Positions 25,654-35,109 of a DNA stretch of 64,000 nucleotides are shown here, piece after piece. The stretch is from Chitinophaga niabensis. GTDB taxonomy: Bacteria > Bacteroidota > Bacteroidia > Chitinophagales > Chitinophagaceae. Under the pieces are notes generated by a model. That model saw nothing but the letters and a program-made list of their open reading frames with translations, was not told the origin of the DNA and did not search any database. Position 1 is the stretch's first letter. Each line of letters opens with the position of its first letter. The position numbers were made by a program, and so were the translations under genes. Location of the stretch: NCBI RefSeq assembly GCF_900129465.1, contig NZ_FSRA01000002.1:2356001-2420000 (forward strand), given 5' to 3'.

Positions 25654-26538
25654 ATGAACACTATTCCTTATTATACCGATATCAACGAATTCTTAGCCTC
25701 TATCTCCATAGAGCAACGAACCACTAATCCCCTATTTTACTGCCTGCGGCTAAAAGAACATAAAGGGGATATCTACAAACCGCCCTTTAGAAGAGGATTT
25801 TATTTTTTGGCCCTTTTCACAGAAGCTGGTAATACTAAGGTCATCCATGGTACCACCAATGAAACTAACCTAAACTCCTTCCTGGTTTTTCAGTCACCGG
25901 AATTGATCTATAGTTTTTATCGGGATAGCGCCGCGCACGGATACCTTATTTACTTCAAACCCGAATGTTTTTCATTTTTCAAGCCAAACTTCCATAAAGA
26001 GTTTTCACTGTTTGACTTGTTGCACACCAATCTCTTTAAATTTGATCATACCAATTTCGAAAAACTGGCGCCTCATTTTGAGGAAGTATTTGCAACCTAT
26101 GAAAGAACTGATAAAGAACATCATCTTGAAGCCCGGATCAAATTACTGGCCCTACTCTATCATTTAAATGAATTTGCTACCGAGCGGAGAAAAGAAATAA
26201 GATTGGCCACCCCGCAGCAGATCCTCCTGAGGAAATTTGTGCAGTTGGTAAATAACCACTACATCGATAAACGAACAGTGCAGGAGTATGCAGACCTTCT
26301 TGCCGTGACGCCGAATTACCTTTCTCAGTCCGTAAAGTCCGTTACGGGTAAAAATGCACTTTCCTATATTAGTGAAAGGTTGACTATTGAGGCCAAATCC
26401 CTGATCCGGCATACGGATTTTGAAATAGCTGAAATTGCCTATCAGTTGAACTTTTCAGACCCAGCCAACTTCGGTAAATTCTTCAAAAAACAGGAAGGTA
26501 TGTCTCCCCTGGAGTTCAGGAAACTCAGCAAACCATAA
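25654..26538 (+). CDS. AraC-family transcriptional regulator
   Basis: A 294-residue regulator starting at the ATG at 25654, which has GGGAGA seven bases upstream. The N-terminal cupin-like sensor ends near residue 185. The C-terminal AraC domain has helix-turn-helix one around RTVQEYADLLAVTPNYLSQSVK and two around FEIAEIAYQLNFSDPANFGKFF. It probably controls the VOC, DoxX-like and DUF1801 genes that follow on the same strand. Confidence 0.93.
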   Translation: MNTIPYYTDINEFLASISIEQRTTNPLFYCLRLKEHKGDIYKPPFRRGFYFLALFTEAGNTKVIHGTTNETNLNSFLVFQSPELIYSFYRDSAAHGYLIYFKPECFSFFKPNFHKEFSLFDLLHTNLFKFDHTNFEKLAPHFEEVFATYERTDKEHHLEARIKLLALLYHLNEFATERRKEIRLATPQQILLRKFVQLVNNHYIDKRTVQEYADLLAVTPNYLSQSVKSVTGKNALSYISERLTIEAKSLIRHTDFEIAEIAYQLNFSDPANFGKFFKKQEGMSPLEFRKLSKP

Positions 26539-26618
26539 AATTTACCAGCTTATCCAAGTTTTTGACCACGTGCCCGGATCCGGAACACGTTCCTTTGTAG
26601 TGTCAAAAAAATTAAATC

Positions 26619-27023
26619 ATGGCTACAAAAGTTTTTATCAATCTCCCCGTAAAAGATCTGAACAGATCGAAGCTTTTCTTTGAAGGGCTTGGCTACAGTT
26701 TTAACCCGCAGTTCAGCGACGAAAATGCTGCCTGCATGGTTATCAGTGATGCCATCTATGCAATGCTAATCACAGAGCCCTTTTTTAGAACCTTCACTCC
26801 CAAAGAGATTGTGGATACCCAAAAGTACACGGAGGTATTGATCTGTTTAGATGCTGGATCCAAAGAAGAGGTAGAGGGTGTAGTGTCCAAAGCAAAAGAA
26901 TTGGGCGCCGTTGTTTACAAAGAACCACAAGATCATGGCTGGATGTATCAGCATAGCTTCGCCGACCTCGATGGTCATCAATGGGAATTTATATACATGG
27001 ATATGGCTCAGCTGCCAGGTTAA
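26619..27023 (+). CDS. VOC-family (glyoxalase-like) protein
   Basis: A 134-residue beta-alpha-beta-beta-beta fold protein of the vicinal-oxygen-chelate superfamily. The landmarks are FINLPVKDLNRSKLFFEGLGYSF at the start and ADLDGHQWEFIYMD near the end. Members bind a metal and act as lyases, dioxygenases or resistance proteins; no specific reaction can be assigned. It lies 80 bases downstream of the AraC gene. Confidence 0.92.
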   Translation: MATKVFINLPVKDLNRSKLFFEGLGYSFNPQFSDENAACMVISDAIYAMLITEPFFRTFTPKEIVDTQKYTEVLICLDAGSKEEVEGVVSKAKELGAVVYKEPQDHGWMYQHSFADLDGHQWEFIYMDMAQLPG

Positions 27024-27034
27024 CAACGCTGGTT

Positions 27035-27421
27035 ATGAAGAAGAACAAGATTATTTTCTGGGTCGCAACAGTATTTATATTCCTGTTTGAAGGTGTAATG
27101 CCGGTATCAGCTTTAATTTTTGCCCCATCCTCCGCAACGGCAGGAACAGTTTACCTGGGCTATCCGATCTATTTTGCTTATATGCTGATTGCATTCAAAG
27201 CGCTTGGGGCTATTGCATTAATTATTACGAAATTGCCGAGACCCATCAAGGAATGGGCGTATGCAGGATTGGCGTTTAACTTTGTTGCTGCATGTATCAG
27301 TCATTTTGCTGTAGATGGAGCAAGTGGAGTGAGCTTTTTCCCACTCATTATTTTAACGATTTTAATTGTATCTTATATCTATTACTTTAAAACGTATCAC
27401 CATGGCAAAAACGGATTATAA
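27035..27421 (+). CDS. DoxX-like membrane protein
   Basis: A 128-residue inner-membrane protein with four spans and the DoxX-like pattern GYPIYFAYMLIAFKALGAIALI. I start at the ATG at 27035 (MKKNKIIFW); the longer frame begins inside the VOC gene. Function unsettled; related proteins take part in thiol or quinone redox reactions. It overlaps the next gene by 20 bases. Confidence 0.85.
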   Translation: MKKNKIIFWVATVFIFLFEGVMPVSALIFAPSSATAGTVYLGYPIYFAYMLIAFKALGAIALIITKLPRPIKEWAYAGLAFNFVAACISHFAVDGASGVSFFPLIILTILIVSYIYYFKTYHHGKNGL

Positions 27422-27767
27422 AACAATTGATGAATACCATAAGGTTCATCCGGCAGAAGTGCAGCAAAGAATGCAATCCATCCGTGAAATTGTTCACAAG
27501 GTAGTGCCTGAGGCTGAAGAGGTAATAAGTTATCAGATCCCTTGTTTTAAATATAAGGGATACCTGGTCTATTATTCTGCAGCCAGTAAACACATTTCCT
27601 TATCTAATCCATGGAGTGCCGGTCTGCTTAAAACATTTGAAAAAGACCTGAAAGGATATAAGGTATCTAAATCCGCTATCCAGTTCCCTAATCAGGACCC
27701 ACTGCCTTTGGACCTGATAAAGAGGATCGTTGCATACAGGAAAAAGGAGAACGAAGGAAAGGCCTAA
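27402..27767 (+). CDS. DUF1801/YdhG-like protein
   Basis: A 121-residue soluble protein with the pattern IREIVHKVVPEAEEVISYQIPCFKYKGYLVYYSAASKHISL and LIKRIVAYRKKEN. Some family members are described as iron chaperone-like, but without strong evidence. It overlaps the DoxX-like gene by 20 bases and so belongs to the same short operon, and converges on the ankyrin gene at 27764. Confidence 0.88.
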   Translation: MAKTDYKTIDEYHKVHPAEVQQRMQSIREIVHKVVPEAEEVISYQIPCFKYKGYLVYYSAASKHISLSNPWSAGLLKTFEKDLKGYKVSKSAIQFPNQDPLPLDLIKRIVAYRKKENEGKA

Positions 27768-29077
27768 TGTTGTAACGCCTCCCGCAACAGATCATCTGCC
27801 TCAGGGTAGCCGGAAGGTAAAGGAATGTTTGCAGGAGATGCACCGGCATCCAGTAATGCTTTTATTGAACCGGTTGAACGCCTGTATGTCCAGTAAGTAT
27901 CTACGCAGGCCTTTACAGCCAATGCCAGTGGGGTATTGCCATTCTTATCCGGTATATCAATATATGCGCCACGTTCAATGAGTAATTGCACAGTAGCCGG
28001 CCAGCCAAGCCAGGTAGCTATATGAATAGGGAGGCTTCCCTCAGGGATATCCCAATATCCATCTCCGGCTTCATAGGGTGTGTTAACATCAATCCCCAAA
28101 TCGAGCAATTGCTGAACACCGGCTTTGTTATTGTTCAAAGAGAACCTGGCCATCAATGTACTGCTCATACTTCTAAGTGTTGTCAGCTGCTGCGGCGATC
28201 GTTTAATAATGGTTTGCACAGCCTCCTTATCTCCCATAGCACAGGCCGCAATTAATTGATCAATGCCTTCTAATTCAATGGATACTCCTTTCTGTGCGAA
28301 CAGGTTTAATACATCACCGCGGCCTTCTCTCGCGGCACGCTGAACTCCGGTCAGCCCATCATTGCTCAGATAGGGATCAGCGCCGTGGTCTATCAGCAAT
28401 GTTATAATGGAGAGCGCGTTGCTCCTTGCCAACGCATGATGCAAAGGATACCAGCCACGGAACCATGCGGCATTAGGATCGGTGCCTTTTTCCAGTAAAT
28501 ATTTTACACCATCATGATCATGCCAGTCGTGTTTACGGATGAGCATGAGTGCCATGTTTTCGGGGGCCAGTTTGCCCGTTTCAACGAGCAGTTTCATAGC
28601 GTCGTTGTCGTCTGTTTCAGGAGAATGGTAAACGGCTTCGCCATCATTGGGGTCTGCGCCGTGTTCCAGCAGCAGTTTCGTTAAAGTGGCATGGTGAGCA
28701 ACACCGGCTGCTCCGTATAAGGCAGTTTCAAATTCGGGGTATTGTCCTTCTGTCCAGAACCCGGAATTGACATCAGCACCTGCTTCCAGCAAGGCGGTTG
28801 CGATCTGCAAAAAGTTATCATTTCTGCTCTTATCCAGGCGCAGGTATTTGGACAGACACATGTATACAAGGGCTGTACCGCCATAAGGTTCTGAAATAGC
28901 GGTAGCATTCGCCGGATCTTCTGCCAGGAAACGGCGAACGGCTTCAACGTTGCCGGTGATCGCAGCTGTGTGAATATCGCCGGAGGATAATTCGGGATGA
29001 ACAGCGAGATATTGATCCGCTTCCTCCAATGAACCATGCCAGATGGCAGCTTTGATAAATGTTGCGCGGAGAGACAT
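27764..29077 (-). CDS. Ankyrin-repeat protein, 437 aa
   Basis: A cytoplasmic protein built from about nine ankyrin repeats, visible as recurring units such as HTAAITGNVEAVRRFLAEDPA, ADPNDGEAVYHSP, HGADPYLSNDGLTGVQRAA and GNTPLALAVKACVD. It acts as a protein-binding surface; no catalytic domain is attached. It starts just after the remains of a VOC gene and lies in a leftward group with a second ankyrin gene at 29367, so the two ankyrin genes and the decayed VOC gene once formed one unit. Confidence 0.9.
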   Translation of the reverse strand: MSLRATFIKAAIWHGSLEEADQYLAVHPELSSGDIHTAAITGNVEAVRRFLAEDPANATAISEPYGGTALVYMCLSKYLRLDKSRNDNFLQIATALLEAGADVNSGFWTEGQYPEFETALYGAAGVAHHATLTKLLLEHGADPNDGEAVYHSPETDDNDAMKLLVETGKLAPENMALMLIRKHDWHDHDGVKYLLEKGTDPNAAWFRGWYPLHHALARSNALSIITLLIDHGADPYLSNDGLTGVQRAAREGRGDVLNLFAQKGVSIELEGIDQLIAACAMGDKEAVQTIIKRSPQQLTTLRSMSSTLMARFSLNNNKAGVQQLLDLGIDVNTPYEAGDGYWDIPEGSLPIHIATWLGWPATVQLLIERGAYIDIPDKNGNTPLALAVKACVDTYWTYRRSTGSIKALLDAGASPANIPLPSGYPEADDLLREALQH

Positions 29078-29079
29078 CT

Positions 29080-29349
29080 TTAAATATGTTGGTCTAAAAG
29101 GATAGTATTACCATCAGGGCAGTAGTTGTAAAACTGGCAGGGCCGGTTGTTGACTCATCTGCTTCAGACACAAAGCCGGTCCCGGTTGTTTTCAAATGTT
29201 TTAGTATATCCCGGATATCGTTGTAAATGTTGAGCTTTGCTGCATTCTCGTCCCAGCCTGGAAACGGTGAATCCCAGGTTCTCATGGAATTGCCGGGAGG
29301 CGTGAATATCTTTAACACTCAGGCTAATTGAAAATGCTCCTGGTTTCAT
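29080..29349 (-). pseudogene. Decayed VOC-family gene
   Basis: The start (29349) encodes MKPGAFSISLSVKDIHASR, the usual N-terminus of a VOC protein. In a second frame follows DENAAKLNIYNDIRD and VSEADESTTGPASFT. In a third frame the end reads PDGNTILLDQHI and stops at 29080. The middle of the domain, which normally holds about 30 residues, is missing. This indicates one internal deletion and two frame changes. The gene lies between two ankyrin genes. It is not the same as the intact VOC gene at 26619. Confidence 0.85.
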
Positions 29350-29366
29350 TATATAATAGTTTTTAA

Positions 29367-30014
29367 CTACCAGATGCGGGCTACATTGCCGTAGAGTAAC
29401 AGCTTCAGTACGTCTGAATCTCTCAGATGCCAGCTGCCCCAGGAAATAGGGGTGTCTCCATTAGCATCTTTTACGGATGGGTCTGCACCGGCGTCTATCA
29501 GCAACTTAATAATGGCTACGTTCCCATAGGCTGCTGCCCTGTGAAGTGGTGTTTCCGCTTTCAGGAAAGCATCCCGCATGAAGCAGAGGGTTTCAGCGCC
29601 TTTGATGGTTTTTTTGTTCACATCTGTACCAGCATTCACCAATAACCTTACAATTTCAGTTCTTTGATCTATTTCGCTGGTTTTGGAGATGGTATAATGA
29701 AGTGCGTTTTCTCCGGTATTAGTGAAAGTGAAGTTGGGGTCAGCGCCCTTTTCCAGGAACCATTTTACGGATGCCGTTTGGCCATTATAGGCGGCGTTAC
29801 AAAGCAGGTTATTGCCTTCCAGGGTTATATTAGCGCCTAATTTGTAGTATAAGTCCAGGGCTTCAATATTGCCCTCCCAGGCGGCAGAAAATACTGCACA
29901 GTTTCCCCATTGATCACTGTAGTTAATGTTGGCTCCCTGGGAAGCTAATTTTTCTACAGTGGCCAGATCACCTTTCAGGGCAGCGTCCAGTAATTGCTGA
30001 TCTGTATCTGACAT
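29367..30014 (-). CDS. Ankyrin-repeat protein, 215 aa
   Basis: A cytoplasmic protein of about five to six ankyrin repeats (LDAALKGDLATVEKLASQGAN, GNIEALDLYYKLGAN, GADPNFTFTNTGENALHY, TPLHRAAAYGNVAIIKLLID). It starts after a terminator that ends the PhyH gene. With the larger ankyrin gene at 27764 it brackets a decayed VOC gene. Partner unknown. Confidence 0.9.
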   Translation of the reverse strand: MSDTDQQLLDAALKGDLATVEKLASQGANINYSDQWGNCAVFSAAWEGNIEALDLYYKLGANITLEGNNLLCNAAYNGQTASVKWFLEKGADPNFTFTNTGENALHYTISKTSEIDQRTEIVRLLVNAGTDVNKKTIKGAETLCFMRDAFLKAETPLHRAAAYGNVAIIKLLIDAGADPSVKDANGDTPISWGSWHLRDSDVLKLLLYGNVARIW

Positions 30015-30030
30015 GATACTGAAAGCTACG

Positions 30031-30061
30031 AAAAAAATAAGCTCCGGGAGTCCCGGAGCTT
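30031..30061 (-). terminator. Terminator after the PhyH-type gene
   Basis: AAGCTCCGGGA (30039-30049) pairs with TCCCGGAGCTT (30051-30061). On the minus strand a run of T (30031-30037) follows. Confidence 0.8.
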
Positions 30062-30067
30062 AAAAAA

Positions 30068-30886
30068 CTATTTAGAAGAATAGATCAAAGGGTTCTGCAA
30101 CTCATTCGCCAGCGGGTCTCCTACCTTTAACGTCTTTAAGTACTCATCTGGCAATACATTCGGTATCCCATTATAAGTATTCCCATCCGGCATGTAAGCA
30201 CAGGTCATTGCCCGACGTTGCCCCGGAGTCATATTCGCATGTGCCCCATGAATAGTTAATCCGTTATGGAAAGAGCAACTACCTGCTTTCATGGGAGCAG
30301 CAACGGATTTGGAAGAGCGGAAGGAGGGATAGTTGGTGAAAATAGCATCCATGTTCTTGCCAATGCCCGGATTATCGAAACTGGTTTCTTTGTGAGAGCC
30401 TGGTATAAAAAAGAGACAGCCATTTTCAAGCGTAGCATCATCAAGGGCTACCCAGATGGATAATGCCTTCCTGTCAGAAAAAGACCAGAACGGGGTATCC
30501 AGGTGCCAGGAGGTAGGATTAGCCCAGGGTTTTTTGATCAGGGCCTGATCATGCCAGATGCGGATCCCATCAACCCCGGCCAGTTTAGCAGCCATTTCAC
30601 CGATCTTAGGATCGAACATGAGTTGCTTAACCTTTTCATTCGTCTGCCAAAGATTGATCATCTGATCAAACACTTTGTTGAAATATTCTGCATCATTATT
30701 TATTCCGTCATCTTCTCCTACTTTAATCCCTTTACCCGGCATTTTCTGCCCCTTCCTTTGTTCAACTGCTTCTGTTACCGCTGCTCTCCATGCTTCGAGC
30801 TCTTCTGCATTCAGAAAGTTCTCAATAACGATGTATCCATCAGTTTGATAAGATGAAATTTGTTGTTGTGTGATAGTTGTATTCAT
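30068..30886 (-). CDS. Phytanoyl-CoA dioxygenase (PhyH) family protein
   Basis: A 272-residue Fe(II)/2-oxoglutarate-dependent oxygenase fold, starting at the ATG at 30886. The iron ligands are H128 and D130 in SWHLDTPFW and H213 in TIHGAHAN. An arginine (RRAM) ten residues later would bind 2-oxoglutarate. Such enzymes hydroxylate lipids or small metabolites; the substrate is unknown. The gene is divergent from an AraC gene at 30994, which probably regulates it. Confidence 0.92.
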   Translation of the reverse strand: MNTTITQQQISSYQTDGYIVIENFLNAEELEAWRAAVTEAVEQRKGQKMPGKGIKVGEDDGINNDAEYFNKVFDQMINLWQTNEKVKQLMFDPKIGEMAAKLAGVDGIRIWHDQALIKKPWANPTSWHLDTPFWSFSDRKALSIWVALDDATLENGCLFFIPGSHKETSFDNPGIGKNMDAIFTNYPSFRSSKSVAAPMKAGSCSFHNGLTIHGAHANMTPGQRRAMTCAYMPDGNTYNGIPNVLPDEYLKTLKVGDPLANELQNPLIYSSK

Positions 30887-30993
30887 GGAATTTATTTCTA
30901 TCAAAATTATGCAAAGCTCTGGCTTACTGGTTTTACCAAAATCAGCTGTGTTTTACCTTTCTGATATTTTTTACTATCTTAAGTGCATGCGTT

Positions 30994-31878
30994 ATGGAGA
31001 ACTATCATAAATACTTAAACATCTCCGAGTTTGAAAAAAGCTGGGGATTTTACGTCAACACAGTAGGAGCTACAAGGGTTGGCCCTAATAAGAATTACCC
31101 GGATAACCGTGAGCATCCGAGTGATCACTCCTTTACCTGGAATAAAGGCAGGATATTAGATAGCTATTACATTGTTTATATCACAAAGGGAGAAGGCGTG
31201 CTGGAATCTGCGAAAACAAAACCGATCCCGATCAAAGCAGGCTCCTGCTTTTTCCTGTACCCTGGTGTATGGCATAGGTATAAACCGCATCCGCGTTCAG
31301 GGTGGGAAGAATACTGGGTTGGGTTTAATGGCAATTATCCGGCTGAGTTGATGCAGAAAGGCATTTTTACTGCCGGAGATCCTTGCCTTGATGTAGGGCT
31401 TCACGAAGAATTATTGCAGCTCTTTCATGCACTCATAAGACATGTAAGAGCGGCTGAAGTGGGATACAGGCAGGCGGTTACAGGTATTACGCTGCAGATC
31501 CTGGCTGTGCTCAATGCCATATCAAAATACAAAACACCTGATGTGGAGGATCAGCCATCGAAATTGATCTCCAAAGCAAAATTCCTGTTGCAGGAATCCA
31601 TAGAAACACCGATCAGCCTGGAAGAAATGGTGAAGGAATTGCCCATGGGTTATTCGAAGTTTAGAAAGCTGTTCAAAGAGGTAACGGGTACTTCTCCCAA
31701 TCAATACCATCTGGACCTGAGGTTGGACAAAGCAAAGGAGTTGATCTTATCTACCAGTCTAACCATTAATGAAGTGGCTTTTAAGACAGGCTTTAGCTCC
31801 ATCTTTTATTTCTCCCGTTTGTTCAAGAAAAAGAATGGGTTGTCTCCTAAAGAATACAGGGATGCATCAGGCCTTTAA
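30994..31878 (+). CDS. AraC-family transcriptional regulator with cupin sensor
   Basis: A 294-residue regulator, start at the ATG at 30994 (MENYHKYLN); the open frame extends upstream but into non-coding text. The N-terminal cupin sensor has IKAGSCFFLYPGVWHRYKPH, a typical sugar-binding arrangement. The AraC DNA-binding part has LEEMVKELPMGYSKFRKLFKE and LTINEVAFKTGFSSIFYFSRLF. It is divergent from the PhyH gene and convergent with the glycosidase at 31867 (overlap of 12 bases). Likely target: PhyH or the glycosidase group. Confidence 0.93.
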   Translation: MENYHKYLNISEFEKSWGFYVNTVGATRVGPNKNYPDNREHPSDHSFTWNKGRILDSYYIVYITKGEGVLESAKTKPIPIKAGSCFFLYPGVWHRYKPHPRSGWEEYWVGFNGNYPAELMQKGIFTAGDPCLDVGLHEELLQLFHALIRHVRAAEVGYRQAVTGITLQILAVLNAISKYKTPDVEDQPSKLISKAKFLLQESIETPISLEEMVKELPMGYSKFRKLFKEVTGTSPNQYHLDLRLDKAKELILSTSLTINEVAFKTGFSSIFYFSRLFKKKNGLSPKEYRDASGL

Positions 31879-34290
31879 TGATACAAGGAACCTGGTATCC
31901 GGTTTGCAATTACTTTTTATGTAAAGGCGCCCATCTTTATCTGCACGGATGTGCTGAAGCACATTATTGATGGAAACCTGGTAGCCTGAGCCCGGCTGTA
32001 ATCCGTTCAGCATAAATTGGTAATCGCCGGAGGATTTAATGGTCCAGGAGAAGATATTGGTCACTACTATCGAAATGCCTTGGCCACTGATGGCAAGCGT
32101 TCTCGTTTCTTTATTTTGAGGATAATAGGTGAGTGTATTCCCCTTCATACCGGCACCAAAACTTTCTTTACTTCTGATGGAAAAACTACCTGTACTCATC
32201 ATGTAATTATTTTCACTGAGCTCAAGTTTATAGACCGTATCGCGAAGGGTGTAAGAGAACTTGGCCCCATTCAGCGGCTTACTCATATTGGGCTCAATTC
32301 CCAACCTGTTCCATTTAGGACGGACCCCATAGATGTCAGTGTACAAAGCTGTTATGCTCGTACAAATACCAGCGAGGATATCATCTCCTAATCCCAGTTG
32401 CGTCGTTCTGCTGTACCGTTGTGAGGAGAGACCATCTTTCTTATACTGTTCAAGGATGTTGCGGATGTATTTGAGGGCAATGTCTTTGTTATATTTAGTG
32501 TAAGCCCTCACCCCAAGATATCCCCAGGTAGGGAATATATCCCCGTTTTCATATTTAGGGAAAGGCCAGTTGCCGCTGTGCACTTCTTCTCTTTTGAAGG
32601 AATCAAAACACAAGGGCCAGTGAAAGAGCTTTTCAGCTGCAGTTCTTTGTTCTATCTGATCAAGCACCAATGCGATCCGTTTGGGATCATCGCAGATGCC
32701 GAAAGCAATGGCTGCAAAGTTAACGGGCGTGACGAGGTTGTCGCCGTGAATGGAGCCATCTTTATCACGCCAGTATACGTATTGTTGTTTGGAGGCTGAC
32801 CAGAAGCCACCTTCTTCTACCGGTTTATTGAAAGCAGTTTTTAACTTCAGTGCCACTGCTGTATAGTGATCTGCTTTTTCCTGGTTGCCCAAAATCTTTT
32901 CGCATGAAGACCAGCGCATCAAAGCTTCATACAACTGCGCATTCACAAAAGAATTCTCGAAACTTGCCCATACAATATCTATCCAATCGCTGGCTTTTTT
33001 GTCGGCAATGCCATCGTTCATCATTTCAAAGATGCCGTTCTTGTTGGAATCGCGTTGAATGAGCCAGTCTAATGCTTTCTCGCAGCTTAGCTGGTGGGAG
33101 CGTAGCCAGCTGACATCACCATTCAGTTCAAATTGTTCGCTGGTATTGATCACGTATCCGGTTTGGGAGTCGATGGTATATCCCCACATGGCTTCGTAGT
33201 ACCCGGTTTGGGCATTATAGGTCCCGCGTATTTCATCTCCGGGAACATTATGCCAGCGGGAGAGAACACGGCCATTTTCCAGCATCGCCAGATCGCGTTC
33301 CTGATCGAGGGTTGCGGACATATTCCGGGTATAGTTCTCATCGTTCAGCGCCATTCCGATCTGGGCGAAGAAAGGTTCGTGAAGGCATTTCCAATTGGTA
33401 AGCCAGCCATTTGCCCCTACTATATTATTATCTACTACGCCGTACCGCCCGGTTGTGTTCAACAACTCTCTGACCGCTACGGCATCAATGCCGGGAAGTA
33501 TTCCCCTTGAATATTGTTTATTATAATCCACATACTGTAACTCATAACTGGCGGTTACTGTTCCTTTCTTCACTTCAAAAGGCGCAAACACATCTGCCTT
33601 TTTAGCCACATAGCGGCTTAGATTATATCGTTGCTGCAGTGGGGCATCCGTTATGAATTGTGTACAGGTGAATTCATTTTGAGGACTGTGGGAATATTTA
33701 GCTGCGACCTTGCTGTCTGATACTGCAGTGATACGCAATGCATCTCCTGATTCAGCATTCCAGAAGGTAACACCTCCGGTATGAACGCCATAGGTGTCAT
33801 TTACTTCTTTAAGATATTTACACCAGACCATGCCCCCGTTGTCCATAATACCACCCTTCCATACAGACAGGTCGGAAAAGTTCCACTGAGGGAATGCCAT
33901 TTCTTCCAGCCTGGCAGCCTGATCATATTCCCTTGTAATGTCCCATTGTATTTTATCTTTTTTTACTTTAAAGACCCATTTTTCCTTTATGGTACTATAG
34001 TTTATGCCGCTTATAGTTACAGTCCCTGCATTTTTGGTTACTTTAATATCCTGTGAAGCAGCAGAAGAAAAGCTGCCGTCGGAGGTGCGAATACCTGTGT
34101 ATACACCGGAAGAGGACAAAGTATTTTTGCCTTTTATACGCAGCTGCTTTATCCGGCAGCCGTTTGAATAATCGATCGTAATGGAAAGCTTCTTGTCAGG
34201 AACAGTGAGGGTAATTGTTTTATCCTGTCCTTTTCCGGTTGCATGAAAGAGGAATAGTATCGTGGAAAGGATCAGGGTGAATCTGGCCAT
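31867..34290 (-). CDS. Secreted (alpha/alpha)6-type glycosidase-like protein
   Basis: An 807-residue exported protein. The signal peptide ends HATGKG or nearby. Residues up to about 275 form a beta-sandwich. The middle, about 280-680, is a six-hairpin (alpha/alpha)6 barrel as in alpha-L-rhamnosidases and related families, with landmarks KCLHEPFFAQIGMALNDEN, WGYTIDSQTGYVINT, DWIDIVWASFENSFVNAQLY and HGDNLVTPVNFAAIAFGI. The C-terminal part is beta-rich. Family and substrate cannot be fixed without a search. Three further leftward genes follow upstream and may form a unit. Confidence 0.82.
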   Translation of the reverse strand: MARFTLILSTILFLFHATGKGQDKTITLTVPDKKLSITIDYSNGCRIKQLRIKGKNTLSSSGVYTGIRTSDGSFSSAASQDIKVTKNAGTVTISGINYSTIKEKWVFKVKKDKIQWDITREYDQAARLEEMAFPQWNFSDLSVWKGGIMDNGGMVWCKYLKEVNDTYGVHTGGVTFWNAESGDALRITAVSDSKVAAKYSHSPQNEFTCTQFITDAPLQQRYNLSRYVAKKADVFAPFEVKKGTVTASYELQYVDYNKQYSRGILPGIDAVAVRELLNTTGRYGVVDNNIVGANGWLTNWKCLHEPFFAQIGMALNDENYTRNMSATLDQERDLAMLENGRVLSRWHNVPGDEIRGTYNAQTGYYEAMWGYTIDSQTGYVINTSEQFELNGDVSWLRSHQLSCEKALDWLIQRDSNKNGIFEMMNDGIADKKASDWIDIVWASFENSFVNAQLYEALMRWSSCEKILGNQEKADHYTAVALKLKTAFNKPVEEGGFWSASKQQYVYWRDKDGSIHGDNLVTPVNFAAIAFGICDDPKRIALVLDQIEQRTAAEKLFHWPLCFDSFKREEVHSGNWPFPKYENGDIFPTWGYLGVRAYTKYNKDIALKYIRNILEQYKKDGLSSQRYSRTTQLGLGDDILAGICTSITALYTDIYGVRPKWNRLGIEPNMSKPLNGAKFSYTLRDTVYKLELSENNYMMSTGSFSIRSKESFGAGMKGNTLTYYPQNKETRTLAISGQGISIVVTNIFSWTIKSSGDYQFMLNGLQPGSGYQVSINNVLQHIRADKDGRLYIKSNCKPDTRFLVSLKA

Positions 34291-34365
34291 CGGTTAGGAT
34301 TATCCCTCAAATCTAGGCGAAATGGTTTTGCAGGAAGGGAGTTTTATTTACACTTTCTGATATTT

Positions 34366-35106
34366 TCACAATTTATAACTAACCCCCAGCCCCAGGAAAA
34401 TATTATACATGTTAAACCCCACTCCCTTGAACGTAGAAGGGAATACAGGCTGTAATCCCCATTGAAGGTTCGCGGCAACAGCCAGTCTTTTTCCGACCTT
34501 TCTTTCAGCGCCGCCCTGAAGCCCCCAGTCAAACTTTCGTTCTTCTTTTGCAAAATCAAAATTTGCCTGATCAATGATCACCTTTTCACCAAACGAGTTG
34601 CCATTACGGATATAGCCGTTTGATACTGTACCATCAAAGGAAGCAGCCAGAAGGTAAGCGGCATAAAATCCCAGTTTGAAACGCCATTTTTCAGATGGCT
34701 GAAACACAGCATTTATCGGCAGCGTGAGGTATAGGTTATGCGCTTTGGTTTGGTTGGTGCCGGTAAAATCCCCTTCAAACTCGCTTTTTCCCGAACTGCT
34801 TTGTTGGGTGATGATGGTATGAAAATATTGCACGCTGTCTTTTACCCGCATGCCCTTATACTCAACTTTTAATCCGGCTCCGATACCCCATTTTCCTTTT
34901 ATAACATATACGATCTCATAACCTATAGCCGGAGAAAATAGTGGTGAGTAGCTTTCTACTTTACGGATAGTATTGGGTAAGGATACGGGAGCGAGTGCTC
35001 CTATGTTAAACCCGGCATGCACATATTGGTGAATGTTCTTTTGAGCATTGGCCTTGAAGGCTATCAGCATGCATAGTGCGATCAGGATATTTTTGTTCAT
35101 GTACAT
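34366..35106 (-). CDS. Outer membrane beta-barrel protein (PorT-like)
   Basis: A 246-residue exported protein with signal peptide ending KANAQ. Alternating strands such as YVHAGFNIGALAPVSLP, GWGIGAGLKVEYKGM and RFKLGFYAAYLLAASFDG, and a last strand ending in GVSYKL, fit a small outer-membrane barrel. Function unknown. It follows the PCMD lipoprotein gene by three bases, so the pair is co-transcribed. Confidence 0.88.
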   Translation of the reverse strand: MYMNKNILIALCMLIAFKANAQKNIHQYVHAGFNIGALAPVSLPNTIRKVESYSPLFSPAIGYEIVYVIKGKWGIGAGLKVEYKGMRVKDSVQYFHTIITQQSSSGKSEFEGDFTGTNQTKAHNLYLTLPINAVFQPSEKWRFKLGFYAAYLLAASFDGTVSNGYIRNGNSFGEKVIIDQANFDFAKEERKFDWGLQGGAERKVGKRLAVAANLQWGLQPVFPSTFKGVGFNMYNIFLGLGVSYKL

Positions 35107-35109
35107 CGG

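Noticed and set aside
25434..25661. Minus-strand open frame of 75 codons next to the AraC gene
   Set aside because: Overlaps the translation start region of the AraC gene at 25654 and looks like non-coding upstream DNA; a shorter version from 25588 remains possible.
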